DNA of 64,000 bases, taken from NCBI RefSeq assembly GCF_000195915.1, contig NC_002578.1:558001-622000 (forward strand). Direction: 5' to 3'. A program made the position numbers and the translations under genes. The notes under the pieces were generated by a model. The model was not told the origin of the DNA. It was given only the letters and a program-made list of their open reading frames with translations, and made no database searches. Positions within the stretch are counted from its first letter, which is position 1; every line of letters starts with the position of its first letter. This document shows positions 35,201 through 42,786 of this stretch, piece by piece. This DNA comes from Thermoplasma acidophilum DSM 1728 (GTDB taxonomy: Archaea > Thermoplasmatota > Thermoplasmata > Thermoplasmatales > Thermoplasmataceae).

Positions 35201-35839
35201 CCATTTGTTGTCAGGTCGTATCTCGCTGATGATGAAGCAGATCAGGCCGAGGAGATCCTCTCTAGCTATAGCCTGCCCGATAGCGTGAGGACTTCGCTGA
35301 TGCAGGCCATAAATGAGAAGAGATACATCGACAGGCTTTCTAAATACGCATCAAGAATACTCGCCGTGGAATTCAAGCAGGGCAGAAAACTATCCATAGG
35401 TGAAATGGTTTCTAAGGCAGACGTTCCCGAGGACTTCGCCAACGATATAAAGGCGTTCTTCGAAGAGGATAAATACATAGGATCACCGGATACAAAAGAT
35501 CTCGAGAATATCTCCGCAATGGTCATAAAGAAAATTGCAGAAAAAGAGAAGATAAGATCCGCAGATGAAATATACATCCATACCATATTCGGCCATCTCG
35601 ATCCCAGAGATCCTGTTATGGCAAAGAACATCTACGTTTACATGCGCAGGGCAATAAAAGGAGACCATGCCGAAACAGATGAAATAAGGCGAATAGCCGA
35701 TACTGCCATGAGGGATGGAGTTCCTGAAAACGAGATCGAGATCATCAGGAGATACGGTGTTGGCATAGGAACCGCTGCCGCAGTCGTCGACCTGATGAAG
35801 AGGATGAAAGAGAGAGGGTATCAGAATGTACAGACATGA
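32237..35839 (+). CDS. Very large TPR-repeat protein, cytoplasmic
   Basis: A 1200-residue soluble protein made largely of tetratricopeptide-like helix pairs (for example ALDLGKYEKARQIAERGLKLNPDSEDL, then SLYALGRINESLDFYRDVCNYHPENREA). There is no signal peptide or membrane span. The last 150 residues are a different helical domain. It could scaffold a multiprotein complex. A TATA box (about 32205-32220) sits 26 nt upstream of ATG 32237, so it is a separate transcript from arlJ. The next gene, an M50 protease, overlaps its end by 14 nt, suggesting a functional pair. No family-level function is recognised. Confidence 0.72.
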   Translation: MADPKLTKALMMKMNAIITEKDPDKKKSKIADLIQDLKTMDLTQIDRNDVDPFISVLVRNVSDSDQIREMIPYLEMISPGNKSIAESKVLENYSTGNYLDVIRFVTSDPYFCEVENIVNLVISSADHLEKYDTVAIFLSKCGRYDDRIAAKYAERDRDDSTTDIIIDNYEKHNDCRAVISFLRHVLAYEYSERYITKLIECGKRVEDSESVIYAVELAEPERVENADSSAILARTALDLGKYEKARQIAERGLKLNPDSEDLKLIMARSLYALGRINESLDFYRDVCNYHPENREAVYEMMDILYNHGRTKEYAETLNHVNRESFRPEDYIRMSGLIKDSGDVSGSVNLLKEALAKFPDNIDIIKAYAAAMKEIGNVGEALQAYQNLIRIKPDDESLKFVMDYFFGRRNYEDILNIYESLQDDALKEKYRGMAAASYVYMGYMDDAVSMIRDHREILDDPFFVDSILFSVRKKEEVQMLISSGLENTYSRLSVDRLFGIEIRGVDYILDYATKSCSKAMAFVAAEAVFRKMHTVPDKIKVALSTKCLEEVYDIMISMQGIYSKENVKIFEDHPRYLYPAIDTFITAGLYDEAYKIIERYEGTKEDPFLDYEYARLMYVMNRTKDAIKLIRRAKESFSNIDFYLLSITIDEDSVVDDVASILELDRNAIPFKILREKYLDNHELMSGIISLLHEKNIQSLEVMRLERDHLFRSGKKEDALNISASIIKDSTDDGDIQAHFTILRSISEDSAAEFLMHHLDKFQNIEDLREAAHSFYRRRDFEDAIAVYRAIISRGANPVQFPEYVDCLIETGNYAEADDIISRLPSVIPVTIKFYLRMGKTDKIVEYLNSKEEKSPEDIKYIARSGWSYDNIKEAFLKYYEETGDLVAGKIIMDKFKNEGRYEDAIRIASYLYENYGDMDAGLSYVDLLRITGENERSLQVAEELASRCSGNSCIEVYRRIYGIMYDMKKYDQIIKMFRKRKDADSNIIPFVVRSYLADDEADQAEEILSSYSLPDSVRTSLMQAINEKRYIDRLSKYASRILAVEFKQGRKLSIGEMVSKADVPEDFANDIKAFFEEDKYIGSPDTKDLENISAMVIKKIAEKEKIRSADEIYIHTIFGHLDPRDPVMAKNIYVYMRRAIKGDHAETDEIRRIADTAMRDGVPENEIEIIRRYGVGIGTAAAVVDLMKRMKERGYQNVQT

Positions 35840-36404
35840 CGTTTCGAACGAAGAGAAGGACATAGCCGTATCGGTGATAGCCCTGACGGCAGCCTTTGCC
35901 ATAGCAAACAGATTTAGATCACCGTATGGCCCTTTTTTCATACTTGCAGTTTCCTTTCTTGTTGCGGTGACAGCTTTCCTCATGCACGAACTTGCCCACA
36001 GGTACGTTGCTAGGTCTTACGGTGGAATAGCCTACTTCAAGATGTGGCCCCTCGGGTTGCTGCTTGCCCTGATAACCTCGCTTCTTGGCTTCATATTCGC
36101 AGCACCGGGAGCAGTCAACATAGGGGGCATATATCGCAGGGATCAGATCGGCAAAACATCACTGGCCGGGCCGGCCATGAATATCTTCCTTGGCATTCTG
36201 TTCTACGCCATATCGTTGTTCACACTGATACCTGTAGCTATAGCAATATTCAGGTATGTAGCGGAGATGAATTTCTGGTTTGGTTTCTTCAACCTTCTGC
36301 CTATACCGCCGCTCGATGGATACAAGGTATTTTCATGGGATCTGTACGTTTATATAGTTTCTGTCGTTATAGCCCTCGTATTTGTAGTTCTCTTCGTATT
36401 CTGA
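35826..36404 (+). CDS. M50-type (site-2 protease-like) membrane metalloprotease
   Basis: A 192-residue membrane protein with about five hydrophobic helices. The zinc-binding HELAH motif (H54, E55, H58) lies in helix two, and NLLPIPPLDGYKVF carries the third ligand Asp near residue 165. Such proteases cut within membranes and often process regulators or the small tail of transmembrane proteins. It is translationally coupled to the TPR gene through a 14-nt overlap; the TPR protein may present or regulate its substrate (inference). Confidence 0.85.
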   Translation: MYRHDVSNEEKDIAVSVIALTAAFAIANRFRSPYGPFFILAVSFLVAVTAFLMHELAHRYVARSYGGIAYFKMWPLGLLLALITSLLGFIFAAPGAVNIGGIYRRDQIGKTSLAGPAMNIFLGILFYAISLFTLIPVAIAIFRYVAEMNFWFGFFNLLPIPPLDGYKVFSWDLYVYIVSVVIALVFVVLFVF

Positions 36405-36470
36405 TATTATAACAAGGGTTCAAACTGTCAATTGAAATATTTATGTATAGCTATATATTGCTATATAAAT

Positions 36471-37056
36471 ATGAGTAAAGTATACACAATCAGGGAAGCA
36501 TGTGATATATTGCAGATAGATGCAACCACTCTGAGGAGATGGGACCGTGAGGGAAAAATACACTGCATAAGGTTGTCAAATAATTTTAGAAGAGTCCCAG
36601 AGGAGGAAATCAACAGAATATTAGGAATTAAAAACAACAGAATAGATGCAATATATGCACGTGTATCTTCCAACGATCAGAAGAACGATCTTCACAATCA
36701 GATAAACAGATTGAAATCGTTATACAAAGACGCACAGGTATTCAGCGATATAAAATCAGGTCTTAAATTCAACAGGAAAGGATTCCTTGAATTATTGAAG
36801 CTGATCGAGGGCAATAAGATAAATAACATATACATCACACATAAAGACAGGTTGGCAAGATTTGGCTTTGATTTGATTGAAGAGGTGTGTAAGATACATA
36901 ATACAAAAATCATAGAGGTGGACGGCGAAGAAGTATCATCAGCCAATGAAGAATTAACTAAGGATTTTGATATCCATAATAACTTCATTTTCAGCGAGGC
37001 TCTACGGTCTCAGATCACATAAGATGAAGAATATATTGAAGGCGGTGAAGGAATGA
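36471..37056 (+). pseudogene. tnpA: IS607 serine resolvase (TnpA), frameshifted near its 3' end
   Basis: Codons from 36471 encode a MerR-like HTH (YTIREACDILQIDATTLRRWDREG) and a serine-resolvase domain (YARVSSNDQKNDLHNQ). The frame changes at 36974-36975: reading on gives an altered tail that ends at 37022, whereas shifting by one base gives IITSFSARLYGLRSHK and continues to a TGA at 37054-37056, the ending typical of this family. The restored frame's TGA overlaps the tnpB ATG (ATGA), as expected for intact IS607. So one extra C breaks the gene, unless it is a programmed shift. Confidence 0.78.
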
Positions 37057-38249
37057 GCCATCCATGGAGGTCCAGGGGCGAGAAAAGAACTATAATGTTC
37101 GGATACACACCAAGCGATACGATTCTAAAATATCTAAAGGATATGAGGGATTTAATAAATAGGGCAATACTTAATGCATATTCAATAGCAAGATCAAACG
37201 ATGATAGTCTGCCGTCTCCCATCACGCTGAGGAGATCGCTAAAAGATTACTATGATAATAACGTAGCATATGCAAAGCACCACATAAATCCTGTATGCAG
37301 GACAGCGATAGCGATGTTGAGGTCGTACAAGAAGAACAATGGTAGATTGAAGGTTGTTAAAGCAAAAAGACTGGCCATGAGAATAGATTCCGAGCTAGCG
37401 AAGATCGAGGATAATAGATTGAGGATAACAATAAGGCCGAATGTGTACGAATACGTTGATATCGTTGATAGGAACAAAAAATACAGCGAATACTCCAAAT
37501 ATCCTATATCCGAGGTGTTATTGACGGACAACAGGGTATACATCACGTTCATAACAGGAAGCGATGATAAGCCGGTGATCGCAAACAACATAATAGGCTT
37601 TGACTTGAACTTTAAATCGGTTGATTATACGGTGATAAAGGACAACAGAATAGCCTATGTCGATTCTATAGATACATACGATATAGCAAAGACTCAAAGG
37701 GATTACGAGAGGAAGAGGAGGAAGATACAGAAGCATATTAGAAATCCAGCTAAAAGGATCAGAAAGCTTAAGGAGGCAAAACATAGGCAACGCAACATCG
37801 TTAGGGACAAACTGCAGAAATTGACCACGAACATAGTCAAAAATAATGAAGATAAGACCTTCGTGTTTGAGGATCTTACGAATATAAAGAAGAAGGGAAA
37901 AAAGCATAAAGATCATAAAAGGGATGGCCAGAGTTCTAAAAGGTTCAGAACAGATATCAACAGATGGCCGTACAGGCTGTTCCAAATGTTCGTGGAGTAT
38001 AAATCCAAGAATGAAACGCTATATGTAGATCCAGAGGGGACTTCTTCGGAATGTCCTGTATGTGGTGGAATATTGGAGCACCCAATCTGGAAGATGTCCA
38101 AGTGTGATAACTGTGGTGCCACCTTTGACAGGGATCGATTGTCATCGCTGTCGATCGCTGTCAGAGGATTGCACCTTTGCGGTACCCCGTTTTCCGTGAG
38201 TGGCAGTGCCTCTTGGGATTCGATGAAGGATAACTACCTGTACCGTTAA
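37053..38249 (+). CDS. tnpB: TnpB (RNA-guided RuvC nuclease of IS607/IS605 elements)
   Basis: A 398-residue TnpB. The RuvC triad is visible: D184 in GFDLNFKS, E273 in FEDLTN and D359/D361 in FDRDRLSSLSI. A zinc finger (CPVCG...CDNCG) separates the last two. TnpB proteins are ancestors of Cas12 and cut DNA guided by an RNA from the element's own 3' end. The frame is unbroken, so it could be active even though tnpA is shifted. Beyond the stop, TAA reading continues in frame to 38308. Confidence 0.88.
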   Translation: MSHPWRSRGEKRTIMFGYTPSDTILKYLKDMRDLINRAILNAYSIARSNDDSLPSPITLRRSLKDYYDNNVAYAKHHINPVCRTAIAMLRSYKKNNGRLKVVKAKRLAMRIDSELAKIEDNRLRITIRPNVYEYVDIVDRNKKYSEYSKYPISEVLLTDNRVYITFITGSDDKPVIANNIIGFDLNFKSVDYTVIKDNRIAYVDSIDTYDIAKTQRDYERKRRKIQKHIRNPAKRIRKLKEAKHRQRNIVRDKLQKLTTNIVKNNEDKTFVFEDLTNIKKKGKKHKDHKRDGQSSKRFRTDINRWPYRLFQMFVEYKSKNETLYVDPEGTSSECPVCGGILEHPIWKMSKCDNCGATFDRDRLSSLSIAVRGLHLCGTPFSVSGSASWDSMKDNYLYR

Positions 38250-38281
38250 GATCAGGTTGTTATCGAGGATTCCAACGCCTG
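38236..38281 (+). ncRNA. Possible omega-RNA 3' scaffold of TnpB
   Basis: ACCTG (38236-38240) pairs with CAGGT (38253-38257), and CAGGTTG (38253-38259) pairs with CAACGCCTG (38273-38281) with two unpaired bases; the two pairings compete. TnpB guide RNAs usually overlap the end of tnpB and the element's right end, which is where this lies. Weak evidence on its own. Confidence 0.3.
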
Positions 38282-38425
38282 CAAGAGGGAGATGCACAAC
38301 AATGCATAATATCCTGAGAACGGATTCTTATCTTCCATGTGTTGTTTTTATATCAGCTAATTTTTTGAAATTGTTAAAAATTCATGGTTTCCATTTCCCA
38401 TAATCATTTCAATATGCTGCGGGCA

Positions 38426-39493
38426 TCATTTCTCCACAAATCTCTGCAGTTCATACCTGTTTCCACGCCACACAATATGCTTCATCTTTCTAGCAATGAC
38501 GAGATTTCCCAGGTATATGAATGGGAGAGCTAGGAATATTATGGCAAAGGAAGGCCATTTCAGGACTGTTCTATCGTACATCCTGTAGATGCCTATCAGT
38601 TTGGGTATGAACAGATAAACGAAGATTGGGTTTCTTAGGGACAAAACCAGTGCGGAGAAGAAGAGGAATATGTCTAGAGAATAGAATATCACACCATAGC
38701 GGAATACCTTTGGCGACGCGCTTATGGATAATGCTGTCTGCCTGTTTGACCATTCCCAGAACTGGGGAAAAGTTTCAGGGCTGTACACTGCAGGCCTGGA
38801 ATCCCTCACATAGGCTATTCGCAGCCCCTCTGACTTGCAGATAGCCGTCAGAGCTGAATCATCAGAGACGCTTTCCGCAAAGAACTGCATGTGGGCATCG
38901 AGCAGCGTGCGCTTGAAGGCAAGGGATCCTCCCCAGCCGAATCGCGTCATCTTTGACTCCATCAGAGACTGCCCCACCGTTCCCCATACGGCCTTGACCC
39001 TTGAAGGCAAGCCGCCCACAGGGTAAAAATAGGGGAATGTTGTTGAAATACCAACATCACCTTCGGATAACGGACATACCAGATGTTTGAGCCAGTCCCT
39101 CTTAGCCCTGATGTCTGAATCTGCTATAACGTATACATCGTAGTCATGTTTCAAATTTATGGCGGTGGATATTGCTCTGACCTTGCCGCTGCACGTAGTG
39201 CATCTGTAGTTGGAAACGATGTACGGGATTCCAACCTTCTTTATGTACTCGATGGCCGGATCAGATTCATCATCCACGACTGCCAAGTAATCCGCTGCAA
39301 TATTCTGGTCCACTATGGATCTCAGGTTGTCCTCTAACCCGTAATCGACACCTCTGCACGGTATTATGACCAGAATCCTAGCAGAAGGATCCTTTTCACA
39401 AGTATCGTCCCGATCTTTATAAATACCAATGTAGGAAAAACCAAATGCTATTAGGGTGAGCAAAAATATGAAAATTAAGAGGATCAGATTCAT
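38426..39493 (-). CDS. Membrane-bound family 2 glycosyltransferase
   Basis: A 355-residue protein. An N-terminal membrane helix (LILLIFIFLLTLIAFGFSYIGIY) leads to a cytoplasmic GT2 domain with VVDDESDPA, VIADSD (DxD-like) and SVSDDSAL, followed by QFWEWSNRQTAL (the acceptor QxxRQ-like site) and two or more C-terminal helices. It resembles ceramide glucosyltransferase-like GTs, so a lipid-linked glycan is plausible. The substrate is unknown. Start overlaps the end of aEF1B (ATGA), so it shares a transcript with the zinc ribbon and aEF1B genes. Confidence 0.78.
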   Translation of the reverse strand: MNLILLIFIFLLTLIAFGFSYIGIYKDRDDTCEKDPSARILVIIPCRGVDYGLEDNLRSIVDQNIAADYLAVVDDESDPAIEYIKKVGIPYIVSNYRCTTCSGKVRAISTAINLKHDYDVYVIADSDIRAKRDWLKHLVCPLSEGDVGISTTFPYFYPVGGLPSRVKAVWGTVGQSLMESKMTRFGWGGSLAFKRTLLDAHMQFFAESVSDDSALTAICKSEGLRIAYVRDSRPAVYSPETFPQFWEWSNRQTALSISASPKVFRYGVIFYSLDIFLFFSALVLSLRNPIFVYLFIPKLIGIYRMYDRTVLKWPSFAIIFLALPFIYLGNLVIARKMKHIVWRGNRYELQRFVEK

Positions 39494-39756
39494 ATAAGGG
39501 AAACGTTCTCGGTGCTTATCTCGCCCACGCCTTCTATGCTTGATATGCTGTTCTCTACCCTATCGATCTCCCCTTCCTTGTCCTGAACGATTATCTCCAG
39601 CTTTATATATTTGAGTCCGAAGCCTATATCCACCTCATCCATCCTGTTTATGGAGCAGAGGCCCTCTATATTCCTCTTAACCTGATCCTCTATTGATTTG
39701 ATATCTGCATCGGTGTCCTTTGGTAGGATCTTGAGAGTAACCAAGACATCTCCCAT
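39490..39756 (-). CDS. Translation elongation factor aEF1B (guanine nucleotide exchange)
   Basis: An 88-residue archaeal EF-1 beta. It recharges aEF1A with GTP by nucleotide exchange. The fold is a small alpha/beta domain: MGDVLVTLKILPKD, RNIEGLCSINRMDEVDIGFGLKYIKLEIIV. ATG 39756 gives the family's usual N-terminus; GTG 39765 in frame would overlap the upstream stop. The pairing with a zinc ribbon gene is a conserved archaeal neighbourhood. Confidence 0.92.
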   Translation of the reverse strand: MGDVLVTLKILPKDTDADIKSIEDQVKRNIEGLCSINRMDEVDIGFGLKYIKLEIIVQDKEGEIDRVENSISSIEGVGEISTENVSLI

Positions 39757-39761
39757 CTGGA

Positions 39762-39929
39762 TCACGGCCCCTGAAATCCACAGTTATCACAGACATATGG
39801 CGTAGAATGCTCTCTGCATGTCTTGCATCTTCCTATTACCTCGTTTCCGCAGTTGGGGCATAGAAACACTGAATAACCTTCATCTATTAGCCCAACACCG
39901 CATGATGTACAGGTCTCCTTATATACCAT
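39762..39929 (-). CDS. Small zinc-ribbon protein (HVO_2753-like)
   Basis: A 55-residue double zinc ribbon with four CxxC pairs: CTSCG, CPNCG, CKTC and CDNCG. Archaeal members bind nucleic acids or other proteins; the precise role is unknown. ATG 39929 is preferred over ATG 39944 because a TATA-like CCTAATATACG (39947-39958) fits a leaderless start. It is immediately upstream of aEF1B and their stops and starts overlap. Confidence 0.8.
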   Translation of the reverse strand: MVYKETCTSCGVGLIDEGYSVFLCPNCGNEVIGRCKTCREHSTPYVCDNCGFQGP

Positions 39930-40080
39930 ACTCGCAGATAACATTCTCGTATATTAGGTTACGTTAGCTTCCGCTGGCCTTTAAGATCCTTGCCAATATT
40001 CGGAAATATCGGAGAGATTAACAGGATAAAGATACGGAAATTTCCCAATCATTTTATAGACGATGACGCTATTCTTGATC

Positions 40081-41424
40081 ATGGCAGATCAGAGGCTATT
40101 CGGTACCAATGGAATAAGGGGTATACCAAACGATGATCTCACCGTTGATTTTGCGATCCGGGTTGGGAAGAGCATAGGCATGTTCGTATCTGGCGACGTT
40201 GCCGTCGGAAGGGATACACGGATCAGCGGCGATATGATAGCCTCTTCCGTTCTGGCTGGCCTCATGGCCACAGGCCACAATATAATAGATCTTGGCATAC
40301 TTCCCACGCCTGCACTTCAGTACTACTGCAAGAACCATGCACTGTACGGAGTTATGATAACCGCGTCGCACAATCCGCCGCAGTACAATGGGATAAAGGT
40401 AATAGATAGGGATGGCACTGAGATAGAACGCCCCTCTGAGGAAAAGATAGAAAACATATACAGCACCGGATCGTTCAACATGGTCAGGTGGGAGGACGTA
40501 GGCAGGATAAGATACGTGAGCGATGCCATCGATCAGTACATAGATGGCGTTTTATCAAAGGTTGATGTCAGGAGAATAAAAGAAAGAAGATTCAGAGTGC
40601 TTGTTGATACAGGGAATGGCGCGGCCTATGCCTCCACTCCTAAGCTCCTGGAAAAGTTAGGATGCAGCGTCGTTACGCTCAATGCCAACCCTGATGGCAG
40701 ATTCACTTCGAGGAATGCAGAGCCGAAGCCCGAAAACCTCAAAGAACTCATGGCGCTCATGGCGAATGGAAATTTTGATCTTGGAATAGCCCACGATGGC
40801 GATGCTGACAGGGTTGTGTTCATAGATGAAAGGGGAAACTTCATAGACGGTGATAAGAGCCTGGCCCTCCTGGTAAAAAACTTCGCCTCTGCCAGCGATA
40901 TAGTTGTTACACCAGTCAGCTCATCGGACACCATATCAGATGTGTGTTCGGCAATAGGCGCCACGATCATACGGACGAAGGTCGGTGCGCCGATAGTTGC
41001 AAGGACGATGATACAGAACGGTGCTGTTATAGGAGGCGAGGAAAACGGAGGCGTCATCTACGGAAAACATCAGTACTGCAGGGACGGCGCGATGACACTC
41101 TCACTGATGCTGGATCTTATGGCCAGGAGCAACAGGAAGATATCAGAACTGATACGTGAACTTCCACCGTATTTCTTGGAGAAGAGACAGATAGAACGGA
41201 CTGTGGACTGGGGCTTGCTGGAGAGAGAGCTTCGAAAGGGGGAGAAGGTGGATACTACAGATGGCATAAAGATCATAAAGGATGATGGGTGGATACTCAT
41301 AAGGCCATCTGGTACAGAAAAAATACTAAGGGTGTATGCAGAATCCACGGATATGGCCATGGCAAAAAAATATGCCGATCAGTACGTGGCGAAGATAAGG
41401 GATCTGCAGGAAAAATTGGGATGA
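40081..41424 (+). CDS. Phosphohexomutase (phosphoglucosamine/phosphomannomutase)
   Basis: A 447-residue alpha-D-phosphohexomutase. The catalytic phosphoserine lies in TASHNPPQYNG, the metal loop in DGDADRVVF, the sugar-binding EENGG loop and the final RPSGTEKILRVYAES phosphate site are all present. It interconverts hexose-1- and hexose-6-phosphates for nucleotide-sugar and glycan synthesis; GlmM or ManB substrate choice is not decided. ATG 40081 is preferred over 40063 because CATTTTATAGA (40050-40060) is placed for a leaderless start. Confidence 0.85.
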   Translation: MADQRLFGTNGIRGIPNDDLTVDFAIRVGKSIGMFVSGDVAVGRDTRISGDMIASSVLAGLMATGHNIIDLGILPTPALQYYCKNHALYGVMITASHNPPQYNGIKVIDRDGTEIERPSEEKIENIYSTGSFNMVRWEDVGRIRYVSDAIDQYIDGVLSKVDVRRIKERRFRVLVDTGNGAAYASTPKLLEKLGCSVVTLNANPDGRFTSRNAEPKPENLKELMALMANGNFDLGIAHDGDADRVVFIDERGNFIDGDKSLALLVKNFASASDIVVTPVSSSDTISDVCSAIGATIIRTKVGAPIVARTMIQNGAVIGGEENGGVIYGKHQYCRDGAMTLSLMLDLMARSNRKISELIRELPPYFLEKRQIERTVDWGLLERELRKGEKVDTTDGIKIIKDDGWILIRPSGTEKILRVYAESTDMAMAKKYADQYVAKIRDLQEKLG

Positions 41425-41431
41425 TCCCATC

Positions 41432-42037
41432 CTAGTTTTTTGACAGTCTTCTGTATATGATTATGAATCTCTGTATCACCGTTGCAGTTCCGAAGAGGCC
41501 AAACACCAGGAGCAGGATGTTGGTCGGCGTAACGTCGATGGTTGGAAGCCTGTAGAAGGTTCCCACAAATATCTGCACAATAATCAATACGATCATTATA
41601 ACAAGCCTGTCGGCACGGCCCATTATTCCGGCGTACAAGCGGTTGAGACCCAGAGCTTGGGCCTGGGTGCCAAGGTAACTCGTCATAAGAACGCCTATAA
41701 GTGCGAATACTCCAAGATAAATGTTGCCGAATCTGCTGAATGCAAAGCCAAGTATGAGAAAGATATCTGCAAAGCGATCAAAGCTGTGGTCTATGAAATC
41801 ACCGAGCTTTGATGAAGATCCCTTTATCCTGGCGACCTTGCCATCAACGGCATCGAACAAGGCCGAGAATACGACCATTACAAGCGTTACGTATGGATAA
41901 CCGAGATAATAGGACAGGCCACCGAGGCCCGCAAGGATCAGCGAGAGAAGTGATATGCTATTCGGGCTCCACCCGATGAACGCCTTTGAAATCGGAGTCA
42001 ATATGCCATCGACCTTATTTCTGTAAGAGTCCAGCAT
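41432..42037 (-). CDS. CDP-alcohol phosphatidyltransferase family protein
   Basis: A 201-residue membrane enzyme with about six helices. The family signature DAVDGKVAR...GDFIDHSFDR (D-x2-DG-x2-AR-x8-G-x3-D-x3-D) is intact. It would transfer an alcohol phosphate to CDP-archaeol, making archaetidyl-inositol phosphate, -serine or -glycerol. ATG 42037 is preferred over 42100. It is downstream of the AK6-like gene and probably co-transcribed. Confidence 0.83.
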   Translation of the reverse strand: MLDSYRNKVDGILTPISKAFIGWSPNSISLLSLILAGLGGLSYYLGYPYVTLVMVVFSALFDAVDGKVARIKGSSSKLGDFIDHSFDRFADIFLILGFAFSRFGNIYLGVFALIGVLMTSYLGTQAQALGLNRLYAGIMGRADRLVIMIVLIIVQIFVGTFYRLPTIDVTPTNILLLVFGLFGTATVIQRFIIIYRRLSKN

Positions 42038-42133
42038 TTTCGCACGGCCTATCCATGAACATGGAGATAGATATATTATTTCCTGATTATCGAAGCTCAC
42101 TTCATTGATAAGCTAATTGCCAGGGCTATGTGA

Positions 42134-42604
42134 TCAGCCGTTTCTTCCACCGATTATCCTCAGAATGTCGGAAAGTGCCACGTTCAGGTCAGCATTTCTT
42201 ATTCTGAAAATTCTGTTTGCTGGAAGCCGTTCAAGGCTCTCTGCATATATTGTATCAGATCTTTGCGCATCCAGATTCTCATCGATCTTCTCTGGAGAAT
42301 ACCCCCGATCCATCATTCTCTGCCTCAATGCAGATTCATCGGCCTCGAGTATTATAACGATGTTGCATGGCAGCAGATGGGCGTAATGCGCGGCCACTAT
42401 TCCCTTAAAGTTATCCGACCGCATGCGATCCGAAAGGCAGTCCACATCAACCTCATCGCCTGAAAGGCATCCATATTTTACCGCCAATGCGTTGCCCTCA
42501 ACGCAGGTGTATCCAAGATCATTCAACAAGTTGCATATTGTGCTTTTCCCAGTTCCAGGGATGCCGCTGATGCAGATCAATTTTCCTCCAATTTGTTCCT
42601 TCAT
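42134..42604 (-). CDS. AK6-like adenylate kinase (Fap7 family)
   Basis: A 156-residue P-loop kinase. GIPGTGKST is the Walker A, VIILEADESALRQRMMDRGYSPEKIDENLDAQ shows the LID/AMP-binding arrangement of AK6. In archaea and eukaryotes this family acts on nucleotides and in late small-subunit ribosome assembly. ATG 42604 is preferred over 42634 because a GAGGT ribosome-binding site lies 9 nt upstream. Confidence 0.82.
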   Translation of the reverse strand: MKEQIGGKLICISGIPGTGKSTICNLLNDLGYTCVEGNALAVKYGCLSGDEVDVDCLSDRMRSDNFKGIVAAHYAHLLPCNIVIILEADESALRQRMMDRGYSPEKIDENLDAQRSDTIYAESLERLPANRIFRIRNADLNVALSDILRIIGGRNG

Positions 42605-42786
42605 GACTGGAAAACCTCTTTTAAGGCCATTCAAACATGATCATCGAACTGGCCTCAGGATATTGCAACACGTTAAAGGAATTTTGCTTCCGTAATTGTA
42701 TTATGAAGAGATGGTATTCTGCCGATCTGATCGCATTTTCAGGATAGATTCCAAATTGGTTAAATCCATAGTTGCAATGGCAGGCT

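Larger units (their letters stand above)
36432..38300 (+). mobile_element. IS607-family insertion sequence
   Basis: Serine-resolvase gene plus tnpB in the typical tandem order. The outer ends are approximate: the left end lies between the M50 stop (36404) and the resolvase promoter, and the right end between tnpB and about 38400. I see no terminal inverted repeats, as expected for IS607. GCTATATA occurs twice upstream of the resolvase (about 36450 and 36461) and could be its operator. Confidence 0.75.

Noticed and set aside
36405-36470. Terminal inverted repeats of the IS607 element
   Set aside because: None visible, and IS607 elements normally lack them. The ends of the element are therefore approximate.
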